A stretch of DNA of 64,000 nucleotides, taken from assembly GCA_947579665.1 (NCBI GenBank), contig OX388349.1, positions 72,916,841-72,980,840 of the forward strand. The letters are read 5' to 3'. Position numbers and translations under genes: made by a program. Source of the DNA: Sympetrum striolatum (taxonomy: Eukaryota > Arthropoda > Insecta > Odonata > Libellulidae). Shown one piece after another: positions 1 through 8,653 of the stretch. Below the pieces are notes generated by a model. That model saw only the letters and a program-made list of their open reading frames with translations. It had not been told where the DNA came from and did not search any database. Position 1 is the stretch's first letter, and each line of letters begins with the position of its first letter.

Positions 1-180
1 TTTTACAGTCTTATTATTAAAATTTATAGTCAAGGTAAACTATACAAGTTCCGTCCATACATTTTTATATGATACATAATTGAAATTATGATTTGTCTCG
101 TAAGAGAATGAGTGTATTTCACTTTCGTGCATCTTCTGTAGTCGTAAGATGCTTTCCATGTCACCCAGGCTGCAAACTAG

Positions 181-906
181 TAGAGGTCTGCATGGGCCGA
201 AAATTTCAACCCAAGCCCGGCCCAGCCCGAACGTAGGAAAAAATTTCGAGCCCGAGCCCGATATTATATGATAAGGCTGGCGGTCGCACAAAGGCTCCGT
301 CACATGCTACTTACATAATAAAAACTTATCTGAATAATTAAATGCCTAGTAGAAGTGTTTTGGTTAATAGGTTCTATGTTTCTACTCATTGAATATAATT
401 CCAATATTAGAAGTATACGTTGCTATAAATAAGGTTAGGTTGCTGATGACGCTTTAAAATATTGTTCTCCCATCTATCGGGTTGATCTGCACTATCTATT
501 CTAATGGTGAAAACCTTAACTATTAACTCAACAATCACTCCGGTTGTCCATGAGAATTTTTTTGTTTACAACCTCAAACTTTCCCGGAATGTTTCGTTTA
601 TTTCATCGCTGTTCTCGCAATTAAAATAAAAAGCAATATTCCACGACAGAAATAAAAGTATTCATTCAATTTCCTTTCTTTTGGTACTTGTCATGACTTC
701 GTACGACTTCTTTTACTAAATTAATTTTGCAAAAGAAACAAACCCTGCATGCGATAAAAATGAGATTAACGTGCCAAATGAAATTTATTCATGGGCCCAG
801 GCCCGGCCCGAGCCCGATAGACTGCCTGCTTACCCAGCCCGAGCCCGGCCCGAGCCCGATGGACTGTCTGCTTACCCGGCCCGAGCCCGGCCCATGCAGA
901 CCTCTA
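181..906. mobile_element. Non-autonomous hAT-like element (MITE), left arm copy
   Basis: A 726-bp element with perfect 18-bp terminal inverted repeats: tagaggtctgcatgggcc at 181-198 and its reverse complement at 889-906. It is flanked by an identical 8-bp target duplication, caaactag, at 173-180 and 907-914. An 8-bp duplication with short inverted repeats is the hAT superfamily signature. The subterminal regions (about 203-265 and 790-890) are full of GC-rich gcccg/agcccgg words, including two direct copies of a block of about 40 bp containing gactgcctgcttacc or gactgtctgcttacc. Such subterminal repeats commonly serve as transposase binding sites. The interior (about 300-790) is AT-rich without a transposase, so movement would need a transposase supplied elsewhere. 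Confidence 0.9.
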
Positions 907-1212
907 CAAACTAGTAATATGCTCAACGTATGTGTCCTGCATACATTTTGAATTCACGGAAAAAGAAGTCCAGGCATAGCAATGCTTAAAAGGAAAAGGA
1001 TATTAATTAAAGGAAAACAATCTTTTCGAAATAAAGGGACAAGATTTGACACACTTTAAACTTGAAAACAATGTACGTATACTATTAGTGATTTAAGGAA
1101 ATATTTACATGTCAAAAAATGAAAATATCAACAAAAATATTTTTCAATAATTCCATTATGTTTTTCAACTAAATTATCAGAAATATCTATGATATAAGTC
1201 ATTCATATTCAC
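907..1212. other. Unassigned AT-rich stretch, left arm (mirrored at 7622-7927)
   Basis: Between the hAT-like element and the first exon-like block I see only AT-rich sequence with no open frame, RNA gene or recognisable mobile element. The part from about 1180 belongs to the downstream intron-like flank of the exon-like repeat (tgaatgacttatat-type sequence on the minus strand). Confidence 0.6.
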
Positions 1213-1300
1213 GAAATGTCGATTCCTAAATTCGTAAGTTCAGTAAGTAGTATAGCAAGCATCTTCTTCGAAACATCCCCGTATTTGCTGGAAGCATCAT
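1213..1300 (-). pseudogene. Exon-like block 1 (left arm)
   Basis: On the minus strand the block follows a ttgttttag acceptor and ends before GTGAAT. Read with two leading bases it gives an open frame beginning DASSKYGDVSKKMLAILL and ending near NLGIDI, with two bases left over. It looks the least degraded of the series: the second half keeps a Leu-rich run where the other copies carry Pro/Gly changes. No protein family is recognised. Confidence 0.5.
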
Positions 1301-1333
1301 CTAAAACAATACACATACATAATGAAATATGAA

Positions 1334-1384
1334 GGTATGACCATAGAGTACTACTATATAACTATAGTTACTCTATGGTATGAC
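1334..1384. mobile_element. 35-bp inverted-repeat micro-insertion with 8-bp target duplication (left arm)
   Basis: The intron-like spacer between blocks 1 and 2 contains ggtatgac at 1334-1341 and again at 1377-1384, enclosing 35 bp (1342-1376). The insert starts catagagta and closes with tactctat plus the first G of the duplication, forming matching inverted ends. Removing 35+8 bp returns the spacer to 140 bp, the size of its neighbours, so the empty-site logic is satisfied. It looks like a minimal remnant of a DNA transposon with 8-bp duplications; the family is uncertain. Confidence 0.65.
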
Positions 1385-1483
1385 TAATAAATGATGACAA
1401 AACGCTTATAATTTATGAGAATAAAATTAATTACGAAATAATTAATTAGCAGCATTATCCATTAAATAAGTCATTCATATGAC

Positions 1484-1571
1484 GAAATGCCGGTCCCAGG
1501 AGTCATATGTTCCCTATGTGCTCCAGGAGGCATCTTCTCCAAAACATCTCCGTATTTACTAGAAGCAAAAT
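1484..1571 (-). pseudogene. Exon-like block 2 (left arm)
   Basis: The minus-strand block is preceded by ttatttcag and followed by GTCATA. The frame is open and reads FASSKYGDVLEKMPPGAHRE at its start. It shares the K-Y-G-D-V core and the terminal TGI of its neighbours. Both splice-type dinucleotides are intact. Confidence 0.5.
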
Positions 1572-1715
1572 CTGAAATAATACACATATGCAATGAATGA
1601 TGAAGGAAAGGACTACTTTGAGATAAAAATATGCCTATAATATATTTGAGACTAAAATTAATTACGAACTAATTAATTATTAGCATTATTTTTCATATAA
1701 GTCATTGGTACTTAC

Positions 1716-1803
1716 GAAATGCCGGTTCCAGAAGTCCTATGTTTTCAAAGTGTTCAAGGAAGCATTTTCTCCGAACCATATCCGTATATCCTCGAAGCAA
1801 CAT
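1716..1803 (-). pseudogene. Exon-like block 3 (left arm), frame broken
   Basis: The minus-strand block is preceded by ttatttcag and followed by GTAAGTACC, the best donor match in the array. In the shared frame it reads VASRIYGYGSEKMLP and then meets two stop codons, so this copy cannot encode the same peptide. A 71-residue open frame that runs through it in another frame includes intron-like sequence and is not credible. Confidence 0.5.
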
Positions 1804-1946
1804 CTGAAATAATACACATATGCAATATATGATGAAAGAAAAGACTAATAAATGATAAACAAAATGCAAATAATCTATGAGACTAAAACTAATTACGAAC
1901 TTATAACTTATTAGCATTATCTGTGATATGAGTCATTCATTTTTAC

Positions 1947-2034
1947 GAAATGCCGGTTACAGTAGTCCTATGTACTCTAAGTGGTCCAGGAAGCATCTTC
2001 TCCGAAACATCTCCGTATTTCCTCGAAGCGACAT
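1947..2034 (-). pseudogene. Exon-like block 4 (left arm)
   Basis: The minus-strand block is preceded by ttatttcag and followed by GTAAAAATG. The shared frame is open and starts VASRKYGDVSEKMLPGPLRV. Length and both splice-type dinucleotides match the other units. Confidence 0.5.
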
Positions 2035-2177
2035 CTGAAATAATGCACATATGCAATGAATGATGAAGATAAGGACTAATAAATCATAAACAAAATGCAA
2101 ATAATCTATGAGACTAAAACTAATTACGAACTTATTACTTATCAGCATTATCTTTGATATAAGTCATTTATATTTAC

Positions 2178-2265
2178 GAAATGCCGGTTCCAGAAGTCCT
2201 AATTTCTCTAAGGGGTCCAGGAAGCATCTTTTCCGGAACATCACCGTATTTCCTCGAAGAATCAT
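2178..2265 (-). pseudogene. Exon-like block 5 (left arm), acceptor lost
   Basis: The frame is open on the minus strand and starts DSSRKYGDVPEKMLPGPLRE. The acceptor position reads AC instead of AG (ttatttcac), so normal splicing into this block would fail. The donor GTAAATA is kept. Confidence 0.45.
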
Positions 2266-2405
2266 GTGAAATAATACATAAATGCAAGGAAGGTTGAAGG
2301 AAAGGAGAAGTCAATAAAAAACAAAATGTCTATAATCTAAGAAACAAATTATTAAGAACAAATTATTTATCAGCAATATCTATGGCATAAGTCATTCATA
2401 TTTTC

Positions 2406-2493
2406 GAAATGCCGGTTCCAGGTTTCGTGAGTTCTCTTAGTGTTCCATGAAGCATCTTCTCCGAATCTATTCCGTTTTTCTTGAAAGCATCAA
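2406..2493 (-). pseudogene. Exon-like block 6 (left arm), donor lost
   Basis: The minus-strand block is preceded by tgatttcag. The frame is open and starts DAFKKNGIDSEKMLHGTLRE. The donor reads GA instead of GT. Sequence upstream on the minus strand runs directly into the Helitron boundary at 2556. Confidence 0.45.
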
Positions 2494-2555
2494 CTGAAAT
2501 CATACCCTTATAATATAATGAAGGACAAACGTATGACTAATAGAAGATAACTAAA

Positions 2556-3019
2556 TCCTATATATATTAAGACAGAATCGTGTCCGTCCGTCTGTCCTCA
2601 AAAAAGAGATGTAACACGTTTAGCAAAATCTGAGTCTAAATTCAATCTCCCGCAACGATTTTTAGTGCGCTGGAGGCGGACGGCCTGCACGCACAGGCGT
2701 GCAAAAATTTAATTTTTTTGGTTGAGTTTAGAGGTGCAAACCGGGCGAAAAACTGAAAAAAATCGGGAAAATGAGGGCAATGGGAGACGTTTTCTTTTCG
2801 GATGACGAACGCCGCTTACCTATCGCTTGCGCGTCATTTAACAAATTTAAGTCTTTATCAGTTGATCTCACTGCTGAGGGTGAGGTCCCGACTTTGCGGT
2901 CTCTGACATTATCTACTTTTTCGGAATCTTTGACGAAGGCCTCGAATACCTTTCGATGCTGCCCCATCAAACGTAAGGGAACTAACCTGCCTGCGGAGCA
3001 GGCAGTAGGCAACTGCTAG
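2556..3019 (+). mobile_element. Non-autonomous Helitron, left arm copy
   Basis: A 464-bp element with every structural mark of a Helitron. The 5' end is TC (tcctatatatattaag). The 3' end is CTAG, matching CTRR. An 8-bp hairpin, CTGCCTGC/GCAGGCAG with a gga loop (2987-3005), sits 10 nt before CTAG. The insertion lies between A (2555) and T (3020) with no target duplication. Inside is a run of gtccgtccgtctgtcc near the 5' end and a short stem gcacgc/gcgtgc near 2690. Two overlapping frames of 82 and 94 codons lie on opposite strands (2771-3019 and 2728-3012); neither resembles a Rep/helicase, so the element depends on an autonomous partner. Confidence 0.85.
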
Positions 3020-3048
3020 TCTTTCATTTTATATATGTATGTTTTCAG

Positions 3049-3136
3049 TTGATATTTCCAGTAACTACCGAGATGTTTCGGGGAACATGCTTCCTGGAAC
3101 ACATAAAGAACTCACTAATCCTGAAACTGGCAATTT
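3049..3136 (+). pseudogene. Exon-like block 7, inverted relative to blocks 1-6 (left arm)
   Basis: An 88-bp block on the plus strand after gttttcag and before GTATAT. The frame is open and starts DISSNYRDVSGNMLPGTHKE. It lies immediately beyond the Helitron and points the opposite way from blocks 1-6, so the repeat series was rearranged before or around the Helitron insertion. About 229 bp downstream of its start, at the position where the next acceptor is expected (3277), there is a gatacag, but the sequence after it is only weakly similar to the block. Confidence 0.5.
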
Positions 3137-3364
3137 GTATATATGAATGACTTTTACCGAAGGTAATGCTGATAATTAATTAGTTCTTATTTATTTTTTG
3201 TCTCGTAGATTATAGTCATTTTTTATCATTTATTAGTCATATCTTCATCTTTAAGGATATATGTGATAATGATACAGAAGCAAATAAAGAGAGACGAAAT
3301 TGAAATCGAAAAGAAAATCAAGATCCAAATCTTTATTTCCTTTTGCTGCTCAATCGGATGATAA

Positions 3365-3505
3365 CAGCGAACATCCAGTCTCTTAGATTACACTCCGGAC
3401 GATGAATGCATTGCATTCAAATACGTATTGGGGGCTCTTCAGATGTGTGGTGTCCTGTCTTGTCTACAATCTACAATATTATCTATAATTACAACATATC
3501 TCTAG
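3365..3505 (+). other. Short open frame with protein-like composition (left arm; mirrored at 5329-5469)
   Basis: After a stop at 3362-3364 the frame stays open for 46 codons to a TAG at 3503. It contains LLDYTPDDECIAFKYVLGAL followed by a Cys-containing stretch. The mixed composition is unlike the low-complexity frames around it, and a ctcttag precedes the DYTPDD part, so it could be an exon remnant. There is no ATG before 3443. I do not recognise the protein and the frame is short enough to be chance. Confidence 0.25.
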
Positions 3506-4380
3506 CATCATTAAACGGAAAGTAGAATTGATCCACCAAAATTAAAGATTAAAGAACTAAATATATAATGTTTTAATGCCTTCTCAATTTCGTATGACCG
3601 TAGTAATACTTTAATTTAGTAATTTATTTTCATTAATAAAATAAAGCCTTTAAAAAGACGTTCTGGTTATGTAAATTTTTTATTCTACCTGACATTGATA
3701 TATGAGCTCATCAATATCTAATCAATTATAAAACCTTAGGTTCATTCGCTAATAAAGTGAGATTAAAGATCCATAATACGCCATATTTAGTTCCGCTACA
3801 GATCGGTGGGACAGTAACGCAAACAAACTAAAGTAAAAATTTGTACGATTTTAGACACTGTGTACGAAAACAAGACCTTCAACTTGTGGAAAGACCTGAT
3901 AGTAGAAATAGCTGGAACAGTTGGCTTCCGATTAAAAAAAAACGTAGCAAGGGAAGTTATTTGAGGAAAAATAAAAAGGTCCTGAGTTCGACACCGAGCT
4001 ACTTGGATACGGAATCGAATTTTACAGAGGAATTTGGGTCCCTACATCATATATTTTCAAACCAAATAGAACTTTGCAAAGTATAGTATTTCCAACATAT
4101 GCTTGAAGAATGCAAGCAACTTATTCTCGAATTATTATATACTCGTATAATTTAAGTATTTGAAAAAAAAAACATTTTCGATTTCGATGAGCTGGGTTAG
4201 GTCCAATTAGGTGGGAGATGGAGAATAGTAAATCAAATAGTACATTCCCCGCCATCTGCCCAACCCATCCAAAACAATTCCAAAATTCGACGTCGTAAAC
4301 CATCTGTTCAATTTGCGCGGCAGTGGCTGTTGATAACCGAAATACACACTGCGCAAGCGTGCAGCCGTGTTGCTGTCAGT
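3506..4380. other. Unassigned sequence of the left arm up to the core (mirrored at 4454-5328)
   Basis: AT-rich sequence of normal complexity. Frames at 3841-4086 (81 codons) and 4121-4303 (60 codons, minus) are short, lack recognisable domains and are mirrored in the other arm. Apart from the possible pol III boxes I see no gene, repeat or regulatory site. Confidence 0.6.
3913..3995 (+). other. Possible tRNA-derived SINE promoter remnant (left arm; mirrored at 4839-4921)
   Basis: TGGAACAGTTGG at 3913-3924 matches a pol III A box (TRGYNNAGYNGG) at all but one position. AGTTCGACACC at 3985-3995 matches a B box (GGTTCGANNCC) at all but one. The box spacing of about 72 bp is longer than in a normal tRNA. 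No tRNA fold is evident, so at best this is a decayed SINE or tRNA pseudogene; it may be coincidence. Confidence 0.25.
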
Positions 4381-4453
4381 TACGGGCGGGCCCGTAACGG
4401 GTACGGTAACGTACCCGTAACCCCGTACCGTACCCGTTACGGGCCCGCCCGTA
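4381..4453. repeat. GC-rich palindrome centre with 17-nt spacer
   Basis: Positions 4381-4408 and 4426-4453 are exact reverse complements (28 bp at the core, continuing into the full arms). The non-palindromic spacer is 4409-4425. The core is built from repeated cccgtaac/gttacggg and gtaccgtac words and is far more GC-rich than the surrounding arm. Just outside the window of this entry the core is bounded by CAG at 4378-4380 and CTG at 4454-4456, reminiscent of a hAT-type terminus. The inverted duplication may therefore have been seeded at a transposon inverted repeat; that is inference. The flanks are inverted, not direct, so there is no target duplication here. Confidence 0.9.
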
Positions 4454-5697
4454 ACTGACAGCAACACGGCTGCACGCTTGCGCAGTGTGTATTTCGGTTA
4501 TCAACAGCCACTGCCGCGCAAATTGAACAGATGGTTTACGACGTCGAATTTTGGAATTGTTTTGGATGGGTTGGGCAGATGGCGGGGAATGTACTATTTG
4601 ATTTACTATTCTCCATCTCCCACCTAATTGGACCTAACCCAGCTCATCGAAATCGAAAATGTTTTTTTTTTCAAATACTTAAATTATACGAGTATATAAT
4701 AATTCGAGAATAAGTTGCTTGCATTCTTCAAGCATATGTTGGAAATACTATACTTTGCAAAGTTCTATTTGGTTTGAAAATATATGATGTAGGGACCCAA
4801 ATTCCTCTGTAAAATTCGATTCCGTATCCAAGTAGCTCGGTGTCGAACTCAGGACCTTTTTATTTTTCCTCAAATAACTTCCCTTGCTACGTTTTTTTTT
4901 AATCGGAAGCCAACTGTTCCAGCTATTTCTACTATCAGGTCTTTCCACAAGTTGAAGGTCTTGTTTTCGTACACAGTGTCTAAAATCGTACAAATTTTTA
5001 CTTTAGTTTGTTTGCGTTACTGTCCCACCGATCTGTAGCGGAACTAAATATGGCGTATTATGGATCTTTAATCTCACTTTATTAGCGAATGAACCTAAGG
5101 TTTTATAATTGATTAGATATTGATGAGCTCATATATCAATGTCAGGTAGAATAAAAAATTTACATAACCAGAACGTCTTTTTAAAGGCTTTATTTTATTA
5201 ATGAAAATAAATTACTAAATTAAAGTATTACTACGGTCATACGAAATTGAGAAGGCATTAAAACATTATATATTTAGTTCTTTAATCTTTAATTTTGGTG
5301 GATCAATTCTACTTTCCGTTTAATGATGCTAGAGATATGTTGTAATTATAGATAATATTGTAGATTGTAGACAAGACAGGACACCACACATCTGAAGAGC
5401 CCCCAATACGTATTTGAATGCAATGCATTCATCGTCCGGAGTGTAATCTAAGAGACTGGATGTTCGCTGTTATCATCCGATTGAGCAGCAAAAGGAAATA
5501 AAGATTTGGATCTTGATTTTCTTTTCGATTTCAATTTCGTCTCTCTTTATTTGCTTCTGTATCATTATCACATATATCCTTAAAGATGAAGATATGACTA
5601 ATAAATGATAAAAAATGACTATAATCTACGAGACAAAAAATAAATAAGAACTAATTAATTATCAGCATTACCTTCGGTAAAAGTCATTCATATATAC

Positions 5698-5785
5698 AAA
5701 TTGCCAGTTTCAGGATTAGTGAGTTCTTTATGTGTTCCAGGAAGCATGTTCCCCGAAACATCTCGGTAGTTACTGGAAATATCAA
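5698..5785 (-). pseudogene. Exon-like block 7, right arm copy
   Basis: Mirror of 3049-3136. It is 88 bp on the minus strand, again in the opposite orientation to the six-unit array beyond the Helitron. Confidence 0.5.
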
Positions 5786-5814
5786 CTGAAAACATACATA
5801 TATAAAATGAAAGA

Positions 5815-6278
5815 CTAGCAGTTGCCTACTGCCTGCTCCGCAGGCAGGTTAGTTCCCTTACGTTTGATGGGGCAGCATCGAAAGGTATTCGAGGCCTTCG
5901 TCAAAGATTCCGAAAAAGTAGATAATGTCAGAGACCGCAAAGTCGGGACCTCACCCTCAGCAGTGAGATCAACTGATAAAGACTTAAATTTGTTAAATGA
6001 CGCGCAAGCGATAGGTAAGCGGCGTTCGTCATCCGAAAAGAAAACGTCTCCCATTGCCCTCATTTTCCCGATTTTTTTCAGTTTTTCGCCCGGTTTGCAC
6101 CTCTAAACTCAACCAAAAAAATTAAATTTTTGCACGCCTGTGCGTGCAGGCCGTCCGCCTCCAGCGCACTAAAAATCGTTGCGGGAGATTGAATTTAGAC
6201 TCAGATTTTGCTAAACGTGTTACATCTCTTTTTTGAGGACAGACGGACGGACACGATTCTGTCTTAATATATATAGGA
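5815..6278 (-). mobile_element. Non-autonomous Helitron, right arm copy
   Basis: Mirror of 2556-3019, so the element runs from 6278 (5' TC) to 5815 (3' CTAG) on the minus strand. The terminal hairpin lies at 5829-5847. Its presence in both arms places the insertion before the inverted duplication. Confidence 0.85.
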
Positions 6279-7654
6279 TTTAGTTATCTTCTATTAGTCA
6301 TACGTTTGTCCTTCATTATATTATAAGGGTATGATTTCAGTTGATGCTTTCAAGAAAAACGGAATAGATTCGGAGAAGATGCTTCATGGAACACTAAGAG
6401 AACTCACGAAACCTGGAACCGGCATTTCGAAAATATGAATGACTTATGCCATAGATATTGCTGATAAATAATTTGTTCTTAATAATTTGTTTCTTAGATT
6501 ATAGACATTTTGTTTTTTATTGACTTCTCCTTTCCTTCAACCTTCCTTGCATTTATGTATTATTTCACATGATTCTTCGAGGAAATACGGTGATGTTCCG
6601 GAAAAGATGCTTCCTGGACCCCTTAGAGAAATTAGGACTTCTGGAACCGGCATTTCGTAAATATAAATGACTTATATCAAAGATAATGCTGATAAGTAAT
6701 AAGTTCGTAATTAGTTTTAGTCTCATAGATTATTTGCATTTTGTTTATGATTTATTAGTCCTTATCTTCATCATTCATTGCATATGTGCATTATTTCAGA
6801 TGTCGCTTCGAGGAAATACGGAGATGTTTCGGAGAAGATGCTTCCTGGACCACTTAGAGTACATAGGACTACTGTAACCGGCATTTCGTAAAAATGAATG
6901 ACTCATATCACAGATAATGCTAATAAGTTATAAGTTCGTAATTAGTTTTAGTCTCATAGATTATTTGCATTTTGTTTATCATTTATTAGTCTTTTCTTTC
7001 ATCATATATTGCATATGTGTATTATTTCAGATGTTGCTTCGAGGATATACGGATATGGTTCGGAGAAAATGCTTCCTTGAACACTTTGAAAACATAGGAC
7101 TTCTGGAACCGGCATTTCGTAAGTACCAATGACTTATATGAAAAATAATGCTAATAATTAATTAGTTCGTAATTAATTTTAGTCTCAAATATATTATAGG
7201 CATATTTTTATCTCAAAGTAGTCCTTTCCTTCATCATTCATTGCATATGTGTATTATTTCAGATTTTGCTTCTAGTAAATACGGAGATGTTTTGGAGAAG
7301 ATGCCTCCTGGAGCACATAGGGAACATATGACTCCTGGGACCGGCATTTCGTCATATGAATGACTTATTTAATGGATAATGCTGCTAATTAATTATTTCG
7401 TAATTAATTTTATTCTCATAAATTATAAGCGTTTTGTCATCATTTATTAGTCATACCATAGAGTAACTATAGTTATATAGTAGTACTCTATGGTCATACC
7501 TTCATATTTCATTATGTATGTGTATTGTTTTAGATGATGCTTCCAGCAAATACGGGGATGTTTCGAAGAAGATGCTTGCTATACTACTTACTGAACTTAC
7601 GAATTTAGGAATCGACATTTCGTGAATATGAATGACTTATATCATAGATATTTC
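6279..7654 (+). repeat. Tandem array of six exon-like repeat units, right arm
   Basis: Mirror copy of the left-arm array, here on the plus strand. The 88-bp blocks are at 6341-6428, 6569-6656, 6800-6887, 7031-7118, 7263-7350 and 7534-7621, corresponding to left blocks 6, 5, 4, 3, 2 and 1. The acceptor, donor and stop-codon states are the same as in the left arm, so the array adds no independent evidence of selection. Confidence 0.75.
7450..7500. mobile_element. 35-bp inverted-repeat micro-insertion, right arm copy
   Basis: Mirror of 1334-1384: insert 7458-7492 with gtcatacc at 7450-7457 and 7493-7500. Confidence 0.65.
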
Positions 7655-7927
7655 TGATAATTTAGTTGAAAAACATAATGGAATTATTGAAAAATATTTT
7701 TGTTGATATTTTCATTTTTTGACATGTAAATATTTCCTTAAATCACTAATAGTATACGTACATTGTTTTCAAGTTTAAAGTGTGTCAAATCTTGTCCCTT
7801 TATTTCGAAAAGATTGTTTTCCTTTAATTAATATCCTTTTCCTTTTAAGCATTGCTATGCCTGGACTTCTTTTTCCGTGAATTCAAAATGTATGCAGGAC
7901 ACATACGTTGAGCATATTACTAGTTTG

Positions 7928-8653
7928 TAGAGGTCTGCATGGGCCGGGCTCGGGCCGGGTAAGCAGACAGTCCATCGGGCTCGGGCCGGGCTCGGGCTGG
8001 TAAGCAGGCAGTCTATCGGGCTCGGGCCGGGCCTGGGCCCATGAATAAATTTCATTTGGCACGTTAATCTCATTTTTATCGCATGCAGGGTTTGTTTCTT
8101 TTGCAAAATTAATTTAGTAAAAGAAGTCGTACGAAGTCATGACAAGTACCAAAAGAAAGGAAATTGAATGAATACTTTTATTTCTGTCGTGGAATATTGC
8201 TTTTTATTTTAATTGCGAGAACAGCGATGAAATAAACGAAACATTCCGGGAAAGTTTGAGGTTGTAAACAAAAAAATTCTCATGGACAACCGGAGTGATT
8301 GTTGAGTTAATAGTTAAGGTTTTCACCATTAGAATAGATAGTGCAGATCAACCCGATAGATGGGAGAACAATATTTTAAAGCGTCATCAGCAACCTAACC
8401 TTATTTATAGCAACGTATACTTCTAATATTGGAATTATATTCAATGAGTAGAAACATAGAACCTATTAACCAAAACACTTCTACTAGGCATTTAATTATT
8501 CAGATAAGTTTTTATTATGTAAGTAGCATGTGACGGAGCCCTTTGTGCGACCGCCAGCCTTATCATATAATATCGGGCTCGGGCTCGAAATTTTTTCCTA
8601 CGTTCGGGCTGGGCCGGGCTTGGGTTGAAATTTTCGGCCCATGCAGACCTCTA
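7928..8653. mobile_element. Non-autonomous hAT-like element (MITE), right arm copy
   Basis: This is the mirror copy of the element at 181-906. The termini are intact, and the target duplication ctagtttg lies at 7920-7927 and 8654-8661. It lacks one C in the subterminal repeat and has one extra G near 8543 compared with the left copy. Because both arms carry the element with the same target duplication, insertion preceded the inverted duplication. Confidence 0.9.

Larger units (their letters stand above)
1180..2555 (-). repeat. Tandem array of six exon-like repeat units, left arm
   Basis: Six direct copies of a unit of about 231 bp run on the minus strand. Each has a pyrimidine-rich tract ending in AG, an 88-bp conserved block, then usually GT and an AT-rich intron-like spacer of 140-144 bp. 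Blocks lie at 1213-1300, 1484-1571, 1716-1803, 1947-2034, 2178-2265 and 2406-2493; every one is exactly 88 bp. The one longer spacer (1301-1483) is explained by a 43-bp insertion. The layout resembles duplicated alternative exons of a gene, now partly decayed: one acceptor and one donor are lost, and one block has stops. The parent gene is not recognised. Confidence 0.75.

Noticed and set aside
780..905. GC-rich CpG-island-like promoter
   Set aside because: The GC-rich words are subterminal repeats of the hAT-like element and stop at its border.
1702..2148. 71- and 63-codon minus-strand frames
   Set aside because: They read through the intron-like spacer and the exon-like block in a frame different from the one conserved among copies.
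2728..3019. Overlapping 82- and 94-codon frames on opposite strands
   Set aside because: Both lie inside the non-autonomous Helitron, lack recognisable domains, and are mirrored in the other arm.
4207..4467. 86-codon frame across the palindrome core
   Set aside because: It exists only because the frame crosses the symmetric core; there is no domain and it has no counterpart outside the fold.
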